DNA of 64,000 nt from DAOTZR01 sp034432595 (GCA_034432595.1 DAOUBT010000068.1:1-64000), one strand, 5' to 3'. Counted from the first letter of the stretch, positions 7,138-16,254 are shown. The notes: generated by a model not told the origin, from the letters alone. Made by a program: numbers and translations.

Positions 7138-8651
7138 ACATTTCTCGCCGCGTCGAGGTATCCTGGTTTCCTGTTGTAGTGCTGGCGGGGTTTTTTGCCC
7201 TCGCCGTGATGACTTTGGGACGGCAGGATTTCTGGATGGACGAATTCTACGCCCTCTACTACATAGACCGTCCCTTGAGCGAGGCGATTCACACGATTAT
7301 CCAGCCGAGGCACAACGGTCCCCTGTTTTTCCTGCTGCTGTGGGGATGGCGGCAACTGGTGGGGACAAGCGAGTTCGCGTTGCGCTACCTTTCGCTCTTG
7401 TGGATGCTGCTTGCCCTGGCCGGGACGTGGCGTCTGGCACGTGATTTATCGCCCACGCGCGTGGCTCATGCTGCGATGTTGCTCACTGCCTGCGCGCCGC
7501 TCACGCTCTACTACGCGCAGGAAGCCAAAATGTACGCGCTCTTGATGGCCCTGGCTGTGCTTTCCAGTCTTGCCTTGCGCCGCGCGCTGCTCCGGAATCG
7601 CTGGCCGGACTGGGTGCGCTACGTCATCTTGTTTAACTTGTTGGGGTACAGCCACTTCTTTGGCGCTTTGACCATTGCCGCACAGGCCGGCGTGGCCCTG
7701 ATCACGACGTGGCAACGTCCGCGGGTGCGGCGCGCTTATCTGCTGACCATGTTCCTTGCTGTTTTGCCTTATGTGCCGGTGGCGTTTTTCATCTTGCGCG
7801 AATTTCACGGCGCCGCCATCCCAGAGGGCTTACAACACTTTCTCCCCTTGGCGAAGCTGGTGGAAGCCTTGCTCGTCAGCTACGGTCCGCGTCTGGAATT
7901 CGGGCACCTGGCTTTTGGGGCTTACGTCCCCCTGGCCCTGGGGGTGCTGAGCCTGGGCGGGCTGTTGCTGGCCTGGCGGCGCGGCCCGGAGGCGGCGGTG
8001 TGGCTGGCCACGCTCACCTGGATGCCGCTGCTGCTCTACTACCCGATCTCCTTCAAATTGCCGATGTTCACGGAACGCTATTTCATTGCCGGGTTGCCCT
8101 TTTTCGCCATGACCCTGGCCTGGCTGGTGACGGTGCGTTCCCGCGCGCTGGTGACGCTTGGGTTAGGGGGCCTGCTCACGCTCTACGCCTGGGCTGACTT
8201 CCGCGACCTGACCAATCCGCTGGTGCAGCGTCCGCGCTGGCGTGCGCTGGCAACCTGTCTTGAGCCTTACCTTTCCGCGCAGGATGTGATTGTCGTTCAC
8301 AACTGGTTTGCTGCGCCCCTGCTGGCCCACTACTACCACGGCGCGGCGCGCATTCAGCCCTGCGATCCCGCTGTTTGTTCGGCTTACGCTCCAGAGCCGT
8401 TTTTTCAAGGGCTGGCTGATGAGGGGGTGCGCGTGGCGTGGGTAGTGCTGTATCAGGATCAGGCCCTCACCCCGGACCATGCTATGACGCAGCGCCTCGC
8501 GGCGCGTTGGCCGACGCTCCTTCCCTACACCGACCTGTACGCCGACCTGAAGATTGCCGCGTTTCAATTGCATCCTGATCCCGTGCTTGCTCTCAATCCT
8601 GGCGATAGTCAGACTTCTTTGCTAACCTGTATGGCGGCTCAGCAGCGATGA
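7134..8651 (+). CDS. GT39/PMT-like membrane glycosyltransferase (copy 1)
   Basis: 505 residues; ATG at 7134 overlaps the gtrA stop (ATGA). A multi-TM GT-C enzyme: the first extracellular loop holds WMDEFYALYYIDRP, the Asp-Glu pair used as catalytic base in ArnT/PMT-like enzymes, and the following IIQPRHNGPLFFLLLWGWR block is typical of Chloroflexi PMT_2 proteins. It likely transfers a sugar from a polyprenyl-phosphate donor to a surface acceptor. Overlaps the next gene, its paralog, by 4 bp. Confidence 0.85.
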   Translation: MNISRRVEVSWFPVVVLAGFFALAVMTLGRQDFWMDEFYALYYIDRPLSEAIHTIIQPRHNGPLFFLLLWGWRQLVGTSEFALRYLSLLWMLLALAGTWRLARDLSPTRVAHAAMLLTACAPLTLYYAQEAKMYALLMALAVLSSLALRRALLRNRWPDWVRYVILFNLLGYSHFFGALTIAAQAGVALITTWQRPRVRRAYLLTMFLAVLPYVPVAFFILREFHGAAIPEGLQHFLPLAKLVEALLVSYGPRLEFGHLAFGAYVPLALGVLSLGGLLLAWRRGPEAAVWLATLTWMPLLLYYPISFKLPMFTERYFIAGLPFFAMTLAWLVTVRSRALVTLGLGGLLTLYAWADFRDLTNPLVQRPRWRALATCLEPYLSAQDVIVVHNWFAAPLLAHYYHGAARIQPCDPAVCSAYAPEPFFQGLADEGVRVAWVVLYQDQALTPDHAMTQRLAARWPTLLPYTDLYADLKIAAFQLHPDPVLALNPGDSQTSLLTCMAAQQR

Positions 8652-10642
8652 AACCCTATCGGTCTCGTGAGTACAACCTGGCTTTGCTGGCGCTGGGGGT
8701 GGCCTACCTTTTGCGCACAGGGACGCTCACCCTGCAACCCATGTGGGTGGATGAAATATATGCCCTCTGGTACGTGAATCGCCCCTTCATGGAGGCAATG
8801 CAGCTCATTATCAGTCCGCGACACAACGGCCCGCTGTATTTCTTGCTTTTATGGGGATGGCGCTCTTTAGCGGGCAGCAGTGATTTCGCGGTGCGTTACT
8901 TCTCCGTGTTGGCCTCGGTGTTGACGGTGGCGCTGCTCTGGCGTCTGGCGCGCGATTGGTTCGATGCGCGCGTGGCGGCCCTGAGCGCTCTGTTATTCGC
9001 TGCGGCGCCTTTTGCCATTTATTACGGGCAGGAGACCAAGATGTACGCGCTCCACATGGCCCTGGCTGTGACAAGCCTGCTCTTGTTGGAACGCGCGCTG
9101 CGCCGTGGCGGTTGGAAGCGCTGGGCGGCGTATCTGGTGAGTATCAATTTGCTGGCGTACTCGCATTATTTTGGAGCTTTTGCGGTGGCATCACAGGCCC
9201 TGGCGACGCTGTTTGTCCTCTGGCGGCGTCCGCGTGAGCGGCGTATCTACGTGGCAAGCCTGGCGGGGATGGTGGTGTTGTATCTGCCGGTCCTGGTGTT
9301 TATCGCGAGCATTTTCCCCGTTTACATTGTGCACGACCGCACGCAGGGTTTTGTGCCCCTGGGTAAAATCGGGCTGGCTTTGCTGGCGGAGTACGGAGCG
9401 CGTTTCTGGTGGGATGGGTTGCCCCTGTATCAGCGCGGGGCGGTGCTGGCCATGGCAGGCCTGGCGACGCTGGGCCTGGTCACGGCGTGGCGGCGGCAGC
9501 GGCGTGCCGGGGCATGGCTCACGGCGCAGGTGCTGCTGCCGGTGCTCCTCTACTACCCCATCTCGTTGCAGATGCCGTTTTTCTCGCCCAAATATTTTAG
9601 CGCGATGTTCCCGCTGTTGGTGATGGGTACAGCGCTGGGGGTGGTGGCCTTGCTGCGTCGTGCGCGCTGGATCGGCTGGGCGGGTATGGCGCTGGTAATT
9701 TTGTTCCCCTACTGGTGCCTGTTGCGCGATGCCATGTATCCGTCCGCACAGCGTCCGGACTGGCGCGTCCTGGCTTCGTATCTGGAGCGCAACGGCAGCG
9801 CGGAGGATGTGGGCCTGGTGTTTGTGGATTACACGATTGTGTTGCCGGAGCGTTACGGTCACGGGGCGGTGAAGCTGTGGCCTTTCAATTGCGCCCATGG
9901 CCCTGATGGGGAAGCGTATCAACCGGGTCGGGATTACGATTGGATGGCGCCGGGCCTCTACAATCCGGAGGCCTTTGCGGGCACGGTGTGCGATCCGTAT
10001 GCACCAGAGGCCTATTTTGATTGGCTGGAGCAACAGGGTTATCGCCATCTGTGGTTGATTTTGCACCATCACGAAGTCGTCGCGGCGGGGCACCGCCTGC
10101 GCGAGGTAGCGGGTGCGCGCTATCCGCTCATCACGGAGCAGTACCCGGTGGGCGGGCCGAATCAGCGCGGCGAGCTTTCCTGGGTGGGGTACACGTTGAA
10201 CTGGCGTCATGCAACGCTACCCGCTTCCGCGCAGGCGACGCGCATCGCGTTCGCCAACGGCTTGAGCCTGCGCGGCTATCAGGTGGATGCGACGCGCCTG
10301 GAACCCATCAGCCCGTACATGCATCCGCCTGCGGCGTGGTTGCACGTGGTGAGCTATTGGGCACGAGAGGCGGACACGGTGACGGCTACGGATGCACCCG
10401 CGTTTACCTTGCGTGACGCTTCCGGGCGCGTGTGGGGCGAAACGGTTCCGCGTGAGGCTACGGTGTTCGCTTTTGATCCGCCCGCCACGTGGGACCGGCA
10501 GGTGCTGGTGGAATCCCACGCGGACGTGGCCCTCAATCCAGCCACGCCGCCCGGACACTACACCCTTTACGTGGCGTGGGGTGATGAACCGCCGCAGGCC
10601 TTGACGGAAATCGAAGTGCTGCCGATTCGTCTGGTGCGGTAA
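8648..10642 (+). CDS. GT39/PMT-like membrane glycosyltransferase (copy 2) with extra C-domain
   Basis: 664 residues. The N-terminal about 500 residues are paralogous to the preceding protein (MWVDEIYALWYVNRP, then SPRHNGPLYFLLLWGWRSL), so the pair arose by duplication. It carries an additional soluble C-terminal beta-rich domain of about 150 residues (from about 520 to the end) that may bind the acceptor or a glycan. ATGA overlap upstream. The stop directly abuts the stop of the convergent ogt gene with no intergenic base. Confidence 0.85.
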   Translation: MKPYRSREYNLALLALGVAYLLRTGTLTLQPMWVDEIYALWYVNRPFMEAMQLIISPRHNGPLYFLLLWGWRSLAGSSDFAVRYFSVLASVLTVALLWRLARDWFDARVAALSALLFAAAPFAIYYGQETKMYALHMALAVTSLLLLERALRRGGWKRWAAYLVSINLLAYSHYFGAFAVASQALATLFVLWRRPRERRIYVASLAGMVVLYLPVLVFIASIFPVYIVHDRTQGFVPLGKIGLALLAEYGARFWWDGLPLYQRGAVLAMAGLATLGLVTAWRRQRRAGAWLTAQVLLPVLLYYPISLQMPFFSPKYFSAMFPLLVMGTALGVVALLRRARWIGWAGMALVILFPYWCLLRDAMYPSAQRPDWRVLASYLERNGSAEDVGLVFVDYTIVLPERYGHGAVKLWPFNCAHGPDGEAYQPGRDYDWMAPGLYNPEAFAGTVCDPYAPEAYFDWLEQQGYRHLWLILHHHEVVAAGHRLREVAGARYPLITEQYPVGGPNQRGELSWVGYTLNWRHATLPASAQATRIAFANGLSLRGYQVDATRLEPISPYMHPPAAWLHVVSYWAREADTVTATDAPAFTLRDASGRVWGETVPREATVFAFDPPATWDRQVLVESHADVALNPATPPGHYTLYVAWGDEPPQALTEIEVLPIRLVR

Positions 10643-11170
10643 TTACGCGGGCAGCGCGGGCTCGTAGACACCGCGCTCAAGGTCGAGCAGCGCGCGTTTA
10701 ATGGATAGGCCGCCGCCGTAGCCTGTCAGGTCGCCGTTCCGGCCCACCACGCGATGGCAAGGCACGATGATGCTCACCGGGTTGGCGCCGACAGCCTGCC
10801 CCACGGCGCGCACAGCTTTGGGGCGTCCAATTTGGGCGGCGATCTCGCTATAGGCGCGCGTTTCGCCATAGGGGATGGTGAGCAGCGCCTGCCAGACGCT
10901 GCGTTGGAAGGCCGTGCCTTGCAAATCCAGAGGGAAAGTGAGCGCGGGTTTTTCGCCGGCGAAGTAAGCTTCAAGATAGGCGCGGGCGGCGTCCAGGATG
11001 GGACGTGCGTCGGGCAGGAATGGGCTGACACGATGGCGGCGCAGATAGCGTTGCATGGCATTCGTCTCAGCGATAAACATCACCGCGCTTAAGCCTTGCG
11101 CGGTGGCGCTCAGGTACAGCTCGCCAACGGGTGAGGGCATGGTGGTACTGTAAACGATGGTGACAGACAT
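10643..11170 (-). CDS. ogt: Methylated-DNA--protein-cysteine methyltransferase
   Basis: 175 residues from the ATG at 11170 (AGAAAGGGG upstream). Repairs O6-methylguanine by suicide transfer to Cys138 in the PCHRV active site. The helix-turn-helix and recognition region (AFQRSVWQALLTIPYGETRAYSEIA) and the RAVGQAVGANP block are intact. Single-gene unit; convergent with the glycosyltransferase gene. Confidence 0.95.
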   Translation of the reverse strand: MSVTIVYSTTMPSPVGELYLSATAQGLSAVMFIAETNAMQRYLRRHRVSPFLPDARPILDAARAYLEAYFAGEKPALTFPLDLQGTAFQRSVWQALLTIPYGETRAYSEIAAQIGRPKAVRAVGQAVGANPVSIIVPCHRVVGRNGDLTGYGGGLSIKRALLDLERGVYEPALPA

Positions 11171-11566
11171 ACAAGCCCCTTTCTGGTTTTCAGGTTTTTG
11201 CTTGAAAGGCCCTCGGTGTGGGCGTTCGTATCTTTCAGGATGGACGCCCGTGTGCAAACCACTCATCGAGGGGTGATTTTAAGCGCCGTCCCCGATGAAG
11301 ATGTCAGGCAGGTGGGATTGTACTCTGAATCTAACCGCGCGCAAATGGAAAAGCGAGGGTAGCTGCTCAGCATGTCCGGGCCATGAAAAACCGTGGCACA
11401 GGAGGAATCCTGAGCTATGGTGCAAAGAACATTCAGGTGGGGTAGGTGGGCGAGAGCATGGCTTTCGTCCGCCCTGCTGTCGTCCACTCCGTTACCCGGC
11501 TGAAAACCCATCAGCGATGATTGCAATGACGGCTCAAACATGGGAAGCTAAGCCGTCACCCGGCGA
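11171..11566. other. Intergenic region between ogt and the kinase promoter
   Basis: About 400 bp with no supportable gene: the minus-strand ORF 11263-11541 has no ribosome site or protein-like composition. It holds possible plus-strand RNA pairings (GCTCAG near 11367 with CTGAGC near 11411; GGGCG near 11449 with CGCCC near 11471). It also holds 19 bases at 11512-11530, CAGCGATGATTGCAATGAC, that recur exactly at 36948-36966. Confidence 0.4.
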
Positions 11567-11595
11567 TTGGCATTTTTGGCAAGAAAAGCTACAAT
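11567..11595 (+). promoter_or_regulatory. Promoter of the response-regulator/kinase gene
   Basis: TTGGCA (11567-11572), a 17-bp spacer and TACAAT (11590-11595), with a start expected near 11602, 46 nt before the GTG start codon. Confidence 0.75.
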
Positions 11596-11647
11596 AAAGC
11601 TGTACTTGATGGTTCATGCTCAAGGGGGGACATTCAGGGAGGTTGAC

Positions 11648-12766
11648 GTGGAAGAGCCATATACCCTGTTGGTGGTTGAAGACCATTGGGCTTTGCAACA
11701 AGCCGTGCGGGATTTGCTCGTCGCTTCGGGATACCGTGTTTTGACGGCGACCGATGGCGTTGAGGCCCTGGAGGTCATGCAAGAGACCCGGCCTGATTTG
11801 ATTATTGCCGATGTGATGATGCCGCGCATGAACGGCTACGAGTTGTATGAGAAGGTGCGCGAAAATCCGGATTGGGTGGCTATTCCCTTCATTTTCCTCA
11901 CGGCGAAATCCGAGCCGGAGGACATCATTAAGGGAAAAGGTCTGGGCGCGGAGGATTACATCACCAAACCCTTTAATCCGGATGAGCTGCTGGTGGTGGT
12001 GGGCGCCCGGCTCAAGCGCGCGCAGGCCATCCGTGAAGCTTCGGAAGTGGAGTTTGATCGCCTCAAACAGCAGATTGTGAACGTCCTCAGCCATGAGCTG
12101 CGCACACCGCTCACCTACATTCGTGGCTACACCGATCTGGCTTTGGAGGATGTGCCGAGCCTCTCGCCGGAAGCGTTACAGGAATTCCTTTACGGCATCA
12201 GGCGAGGGGCGGATCGCCTCACGCGCCTCGTCGAAGATTTGCTCTTGCTGGTGCAAATCGAATCCGGACGGTTGAAGGCACAGGCTGAAGCGCACTGCCA
12301 CATTGTGGAGGACCCTGTGCCCCTCATCCGTAAGGCGATGGCACTACACGAGGAGGAGGCCGCTCGACACCAATCGGCGTTGATTTTGCGCGCCGAGCCG
12401 CCCTATACGCCCATCAAGGTGTGTGATCTTTTCTTCGTTGAAGCGCTCAGTCGTGTGATTGATAATGCGCTCAAGTTTTCCAACGGCACCCATCAGCCGG
12501 TGGTGATTACGGTGGAATCCAGGCCGAACTGGTTGGAGATTGCCGTGACTGATTACGGAATTGGCATCCCGGCGGCGGAGCTGCCCAATTTGTTCCAGAA
12601 GTTCCGTCAGATTGAGCGCGAACGCTACGAACAGCAGGGCCTGGGCGTTGGCCTGTTCATCGCCCGGCAGTTGATGCAGGTGCAGGGCGGTGATATTGAA
12701 GTGGAGAGTGAGCCTGGGGAGGGGAGCACCTTTACCTTGCGTTTCCCGGCTGCGGAGAACGCTTAA
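11648..12766 (+). CDS. Response regulator-histidine kinase hybrid
   Basis: 372 residues from a GTG at 11648 that follows GGGAGG by 6 nt; the ATG at 11567 would begin inside the promoter. Domains: receiver at the N-terminus (acidic pair at 11-12, phospho-acceptor Asp55 in IIADVMMP, Lys107 in ITKPF), HisKA with His149 in SHELRTPLTYIRG, then HATPase_c with the N-box IDNALKFS and G-boxes DYGIGIP and GLGVGLFIA. No membrane segment, so it reads a cytoplasmic phosphorelay signal. No cognate output gene is adjacent. A terminator follows. Confidence 0.95.
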   Translation: MEEPYTLLVVEDHWALQQAVRDLLVASGYRVLTATDGVEALEVMQETRPDLIIADVMMPRMNGYELYEKVRENPDWVAIPFIFLTAKSEPEDIIKGKGLGAEDYITKPFNPDELLVVVGARLKRAQAIREASEVEFDRLKQQIVNVLSHELRTPLTYIRGYTDLALEDVPSLSPEALQEFLYGIRRGADRLTRLVEDLLLLVQIESGRLKAQAEAHCHIVEDPVPLIRKAMALHEEEAARHQSALILRAEPPYTPIKVCDLFFVEALSRVIDNALKFSNGTHQPVVITVESRPNWLEIAVTDYGIGIPAAELPNLFQKFRQIERERYEQQGLGVGLFIARQLMQVQGGDIEVESEPGEGSTFTLRFPAAENA

Positions 12767-12790
12767 CGCCTATGGATGGGATATGCATGA

Positions 12791-12830
12791 CCGTTGGCGG
12801 GAGAGCTTGTTCCCGCCAACGGTGCGTTTT
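12791..12830 (+). terminator. Terminator after the hybrid kinase
   Basis: CCGTTGGCGGGA (12791-12802) pairs perfectly with 12811-12822, followed by TGCGTTTT. Confidence 0.85.
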
Positions 12831-12875
12831 CTGCTGATGATGGGCGTTTGGGTTCGTGGTGTGAGCGGTAACATG

Positions 12876-12903
12876 TTGCCAAATCGCTTATTTGCGCTAT
12901 AAT
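12876..12903 (+). promoter_or_regulatory. Promoter upstream of the GT-B-like gene
   Basis: TTGCCA (12876-12881), a 16-bp spacer and TATAAT (12898-12903). It is flanked by near-perfect inverted 15-mers at 12861-12875 and 12961-12975 (13 of 15 matching) that could be an operator pair. Confidence 0.7.
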
Positions 12904-12926
12904 GACAATGTGCCTGTGGACGGTTG

Positions 12927-12949
12927 CCTCGCTGTCGAGCGAGGTTTTT
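12927..12949 (+). terminator. Early terminator/attenuator 40 nt after the promoter
   Basis: CCTCGC (12927-12932) pairs with GCGAGG (12939-12944) and runs straight into TTTTT. It ends a transcript of about 40 nt, 150 bp before the next start codon, so it is either an attenuator for the gene at 13101 or the end of a tiny RNA. Confidence 0.7.
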
Positions 12950-13100
12950 CTTAGCGCGGTCATGTTAGCGGTCACATAACCGGAGATAGGGTAAGCGTTT
13001 CTTTTTCGTCCCTCTGGAGTGCCGCGCACACGACAAAAAATGGGCATGTTGCCTTGAATTCAACCATCTCATTTCTGGATTTATTCACGGAGGTTACAGC

Positions 13101-14648
13101 ATGAAAAAACAGGATGGGCGTTATATGTTGTATGGGAATCCAATCAGCAAGCGGGATTCCCGCGCGGTGGATCGCTGGCAACAGATGTTTGTCAAAAAGT
13201 TCAACTACGATCCAAACGAGAAGTACACCTTAAGCCTGGAAGATAACCCTTACCTGGGGCACATCTTCGGTCTCAAGAACATCGTGCGTGGCGATCACGG
13301 GGAACCGATTCGCAACGAAAACGCGGTGATTTGCAGCACGATCCGCATGGGTTTCGGCCACTATCGCATTGCTTTAGCCGGGGTTTCATGCGCGCGCGCG
13401 ATGGGGTTCACACCTTACTGGCTGGACCTGCTTTCGATTCCCGGCATCACGACCGACGTGATTAACTGGTGTAACACGGGCTATAGCCGCTTCTCGCGCC
13501 TCTCCCAACGCAGCAAGCTCTTCAACAAATACGTGTGGGAATCGGTGACAACCGGTGAGCGGACCCTGCCCATCCTGTGGGAGTTCCTCAACAATTGGGT
13601 TGTGGGCTGGCCCTGGCGCTTCCTCAAGACCAACATTAAAGACTACAAGATGAGTGAGCTGTTCCGTAATTTGCACGAAGCCCTGCCCAAAGACATGCCC
13701 ATCCTGACGTCTCACATGTGGAACTGCATGGGCGCCGTTGCGGGGGGCATGACGAACGTCGTGGACATGATGTTCGATAACTGGCCAATGGCCTTCCAGC
13801 TCACGGAAGGGGCCAAACACGGCGTGCAGTCCCCTTCGGGCTATTATGGCTTCCGCGTGATGCGCGGCTTTGATGAGAAGGGCAGCATCCTCAACCCCGT
13901 GCCGGAGGACGCGCTCTTCTTTGTGGGCCATCACGTAGATCATGAAATCGTCGAAAACGTGGAAGTGGACTGCGCCGCCCGTCTGCGCCGGATGCGCAAG
14001 GGCGAGCCGCGGCGCTTCCTGGTCACCATGGGCGGTGCGGGGGCGCAGCGCGAGCTGTTCAAAGCCATCATCGAGCACGCCATCCCGCTCATCAAGGCTG
14101 GCAAGGTCATGCTCCTGGTCAACCTTGGCGACCACAAGGACAACTGGGCGTGGCTGCAATCCGAGCTGGCGGAATACCGCGATATGATGCAGACGCACTT
14201 CACCTGGGACGACACGCAGGCCTTTGCGGATCACATCCGCACCAACCCCGGCGAGGGGCTGCACATCTTCCTGCACGATAATGTGTTCCATGCTGTGTAC
14301 GCCACCAACTACTTGATGCGCGTGGTGGACGTGATGATTACCAAGCCGAGCGAGCTGGCCTTCTACCCCGTGCCGAAAATCTTCAACGAGCGCGTCGGTG
14401 GGCATGAGATGTGGGGCGCGATCCGCGGGGCGGAACTGGGCGACGGCACCATCGAATGCCGCTCCATCCCGCAGACGCTGCAGGCGATTGACCTGCTCAC
14501 CCACGCCAACGACCTGCTCACCCTGTACTGCCAGAGCATTGTCCGCAACAAGGCCATTGGCCTGTACGACGGCGCGTACAAGTGCGTCGAGCTGGCGACG
14601 GGCAAAAAATTCGAGCGGCCTACCGTGCCGCAAGTCCCGTTGGAGTAG
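13101..14648 (+). CDS. GT-B-fold glycosyltransferase-like protein, uncharacterised
   Basis: 515 residues; ATG at 13101 with GGAGGTTACAGC upstream. Soluble. An N-terminal STIRMGFGHYRIALAG block (around residue 80) resembles the nucleotide-sugar enzyme loop (GxGH) of MGDG-synthase/MurG-like GT-B enzymes. A later Rossmann-like half starts near RFLVTMGGAGAQRELF, as in GT28 C-domains. It ends near KPSELAFYPVPKI, similar in place to the donor-site loop of GT28. Substrate unknown; a monocistronic unit with its own attenuated promoter and terminator. It could act on a lipid or on a polysaccharide precursor. Confidence 0.6.
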   Translation: MKKQDGRYMLYGNPISKRDSRAVDRWQQMFVKKFNYDPNEKYTLSLEDNPYLGHIFGLKNIVRGDHGEPIRNENAVICSTIRMGFGHYRIALAGVSCARAMGFTPYWLDLLSIPGITTDVINWCNTGYSRFSRLSQRSKLFNKYVWESVTTGERTLPILWEFLNNWVVGWPWRFLKTNIKDYKMSELFRNLHEALPKDMPILTSHMWNCMGAVAGGMTNVVDMMFDNWPMAFQLTEGAKHGVQSPSGYYGFRVMRGFDEKGSILNPVPEDALFFVGHHVDHEIVENVEVDCAARLRRMRKGEPRRFLVTMGGAGAQRELFKAIIEHAIPLIKAGKVMLLVNLGDHKDNWAWLQSELAEYRDMMQTHFTWDDTQAFADHIRTNPGEGLHIFLHDNVFHAVYATNYLMRVVDVMITKPSELAFYPVPKIFNERVGGHEMWGAIRGAELGDGTIECRSIPQTLQAIDLLTHANDLLTLYCQSIVRNKAIGLYDGAYKCVELATGKKFERPTVPQVPLE

Positions 14649-14668
14649 GGCGCAACCAACCCAAACGC

Positions 14669-14698
14669 GCGGGCGGATTCATCGAATCCGCCCGCTTT
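14669..14698 (+). terminator. Terminator after the GT-B-like gene
   Basis: GCGGGCGGATTC (14669-14680) pairs perfectly with 14684-14695 across ATC, with the tail TTTCGTT. It lies between convergent genes. Confidence 0.85.
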
Positions 14699-14717
14699 CG
14701 TTGGGTAAAGGTTCCCG

Positions 14718-15959
14718 TCAATCGCTTGCCATCACGGCCAGGAACCCCGCCACTACGGGCAGCGCCGCGCGGAAAGCGGGATTCCCCAGCGCCGCCGCAA
14801 TGAGATCGAAATCATGATCGGCGTAAGGGATTTCCAGGTGGGCGACCGGTACGCGATGGGCGCGCAGCGCCACGCGCAGATAGTGGCTTTGCGCTGCGGG
14901 CACAAAGGCATCCATCTCCCCGTGCAGCAGCAGCGTCGGCGGCGAATCCGGCCCGACGTGGGTGAGAGGAGAATAGGTCTCGTAGAGATACGGTTCTTCG
15001 TAGGGTGTGGCGCCCAGGAGGCCCGGCAGCAACTCCGCCGCGTTCACATACGTGCTATCCGGGCGCAAGATGCGCAATCGCTGCAAACTCCAGCTCGCTA
15101 AGCGCTGCAGGGGGCTATGGGGATGAAGATAGGGCATCCGGCGTAGATGCTCGTGTTCGCTGAAAAGCTCACTCACCCCATACCAGGCGATGACGCCGCG
15201 CGGCCGTTGCTCCGGCGTGGCTGCCGTGTAGGCCGCAAGCAGGGCCAGATGGGCACCCGCGGAGCCGCCGCTGAGCACCACCCGGTCCGCATGGACACCG
15301 TACTGCGCTCCCGTTGTTCTCATCCACTGTTGGGCCTGACGCACCTCATGGAGCATCCCCGCCATATCGGCGTGAGGCGCGAGCGTGTAAGCCACATCCA
15401 GGATCACATGTCCCTGTGCGGCCAGGTGGCGGAAGAGGGTGCGCGAACAGAGGTCCTTATCGAAATAATACCAGGAGCTGCCGTGCAGGAACACCAGGCC
15501 GACGCCGCTCGGCGTTACGCCAGCGGGTGGGAGCCATAAATCGGCGCGCAGGGGGCCGCCTTCCACGGCTGTGCCCACGCTGAGATTGCGCAGCCAGCGT
15601 ACTCCGCGCGGTGGACGCAGCACTGTGTCCAGGCGTGCGCGCGCTTCGGGCGTCAAACGCGCGCGCCATCCTTTGCCGAAGGCTGCCGCAAGCGGATCTT
15701 CGCGACGACGCAGCACGGCATGGATGTGATGCCCGGCGCTCAGCAAGCCCAACAGACCGGCCAGCGTGGTCACGCGATCCCGGCGGCGCAGCCCTTGCCA
15801 TGCACTGACCCCGCCGAGCAGCGCAACCCACGGCGCGAGCGCCGCGCTCACGAATTTGAGCGGAGCGAGGACAATGCCATAGCCGTAAGGTACACGATTC
15901 ACGCTGCTCACGCCCATTATGGCACTTAATACCCCTATCCACCGGCTCCAGTGCTTCAT
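14718..15959 (-). CDS. Alpha/beta-hydrolase (esterase/lipase HSL-like)
   Basis: 413 residues from the ATG at 15959, which has AAGGGGGGAAG upstream; the longer ORF to 16226 is unsupported. Two hydrophobic stretches near the N-terminus suggest membrane association. The catalytic domain shows an oxyanion motif HGSSWYYF, nucleophile elbow SGGSAGAH, an Asp in LHGEMDAFVP and a His in YADHDFD, the full Ser-Asp-His set. Substrate unknown, likely a carboxylic ester. Faces the terminator of the previous gene and is divergent from the binding-protein gene. Confidence 0.85.
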   Translation of the reverse strand: MKHWSRWIGVLSAIMGVSSVNRVPYGYGIVLAPLKFVSAALAPWVALLGGVSAWQGLRRRDRVTTLAGLLGLLSAGHHIHAVLRRREDPLAAAFGKGWRARLTPEARARLDTVLRPPRGVRWLRNLSVGTAVEGGPLRADLWLPPAGVTPSGVGLVFLHGSSWYYFDKDLCSRTLFRHLAAQGHVILDVAYTLAPHADMAGMLHEVRQAQQWMRTTGAQYGVHADRVVLSGGSAGAHLALLAAYTAATPEQRPRGVIAWYGVSELFSEHEHLRRMPYLHPHSPLQRLASWSLQRLRILRPDSTYVNAAELLPGLLGATPYEEPYLYETYSPLTHVGPDSPPTLLLHGEMDAFVPAAQSHYLRVALRAHRVPVAHLEIPYADHDFDLIAAALGNPAFRAALPVVAGFLAVMASD

Positions 15960-16168
15960 CCTTCCCCCCTTGTTCAGGTCAAATACTTCAGCTTGCTTGC
16001 ACCGATTGTAGCCCCGTTTGGGCAGGTGACAACTTGCATGACGGGGGACGCGCGGGATACGCCAGGCGTCTCCACAACCATGCCCCATGGAGATAGCCCG
16101 AGACTGGCCCATGGAGACACGCAGATCGCGCTCCACGCTCCGCCATCCCGCGTTTCCGGCTTTCAATC

Positions 16169-16196
16169 TTGACAAATCTAACCGCCATGTTACCAT
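16169..16196 (+). promoter_or_regulatory. Promoter of the orphan binding-protein gene
   Basis: TTGACA (16169-16174), a 16-bp spacer and TACCAT (16191-16196). Upstream at about 16083 and 16108 there are two direct copies of CCCATGGAGA, 25 bp apart, possibly a regulator site. Confidence 0.65.
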
Positions 16197-16254
16197 TTTT
16201 CCATGCGTCCCGCCCCGGACGCTCAATACTTTGCTTCTTCTTTAAGGAGGAGAC

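Noticed and set aside
11263..11541. 92-residue minus-strand protein
   Set aside because: No ribosome site, no protein-like pattern, and it overlaps the kinase upstream region.
13386..14633. 415-residue minus-strand ORF
   Set aside because: Shadow of the GT-B-like gene; rich in His, Val and Gln as expected from reversed high-GC codons.
16030..16226. N-terminal extension of the alpha/beta hydrolase
   Set aside because: The ATG at 15959 has a strong ribosome site, and the extension overlaps the divergent promoter.
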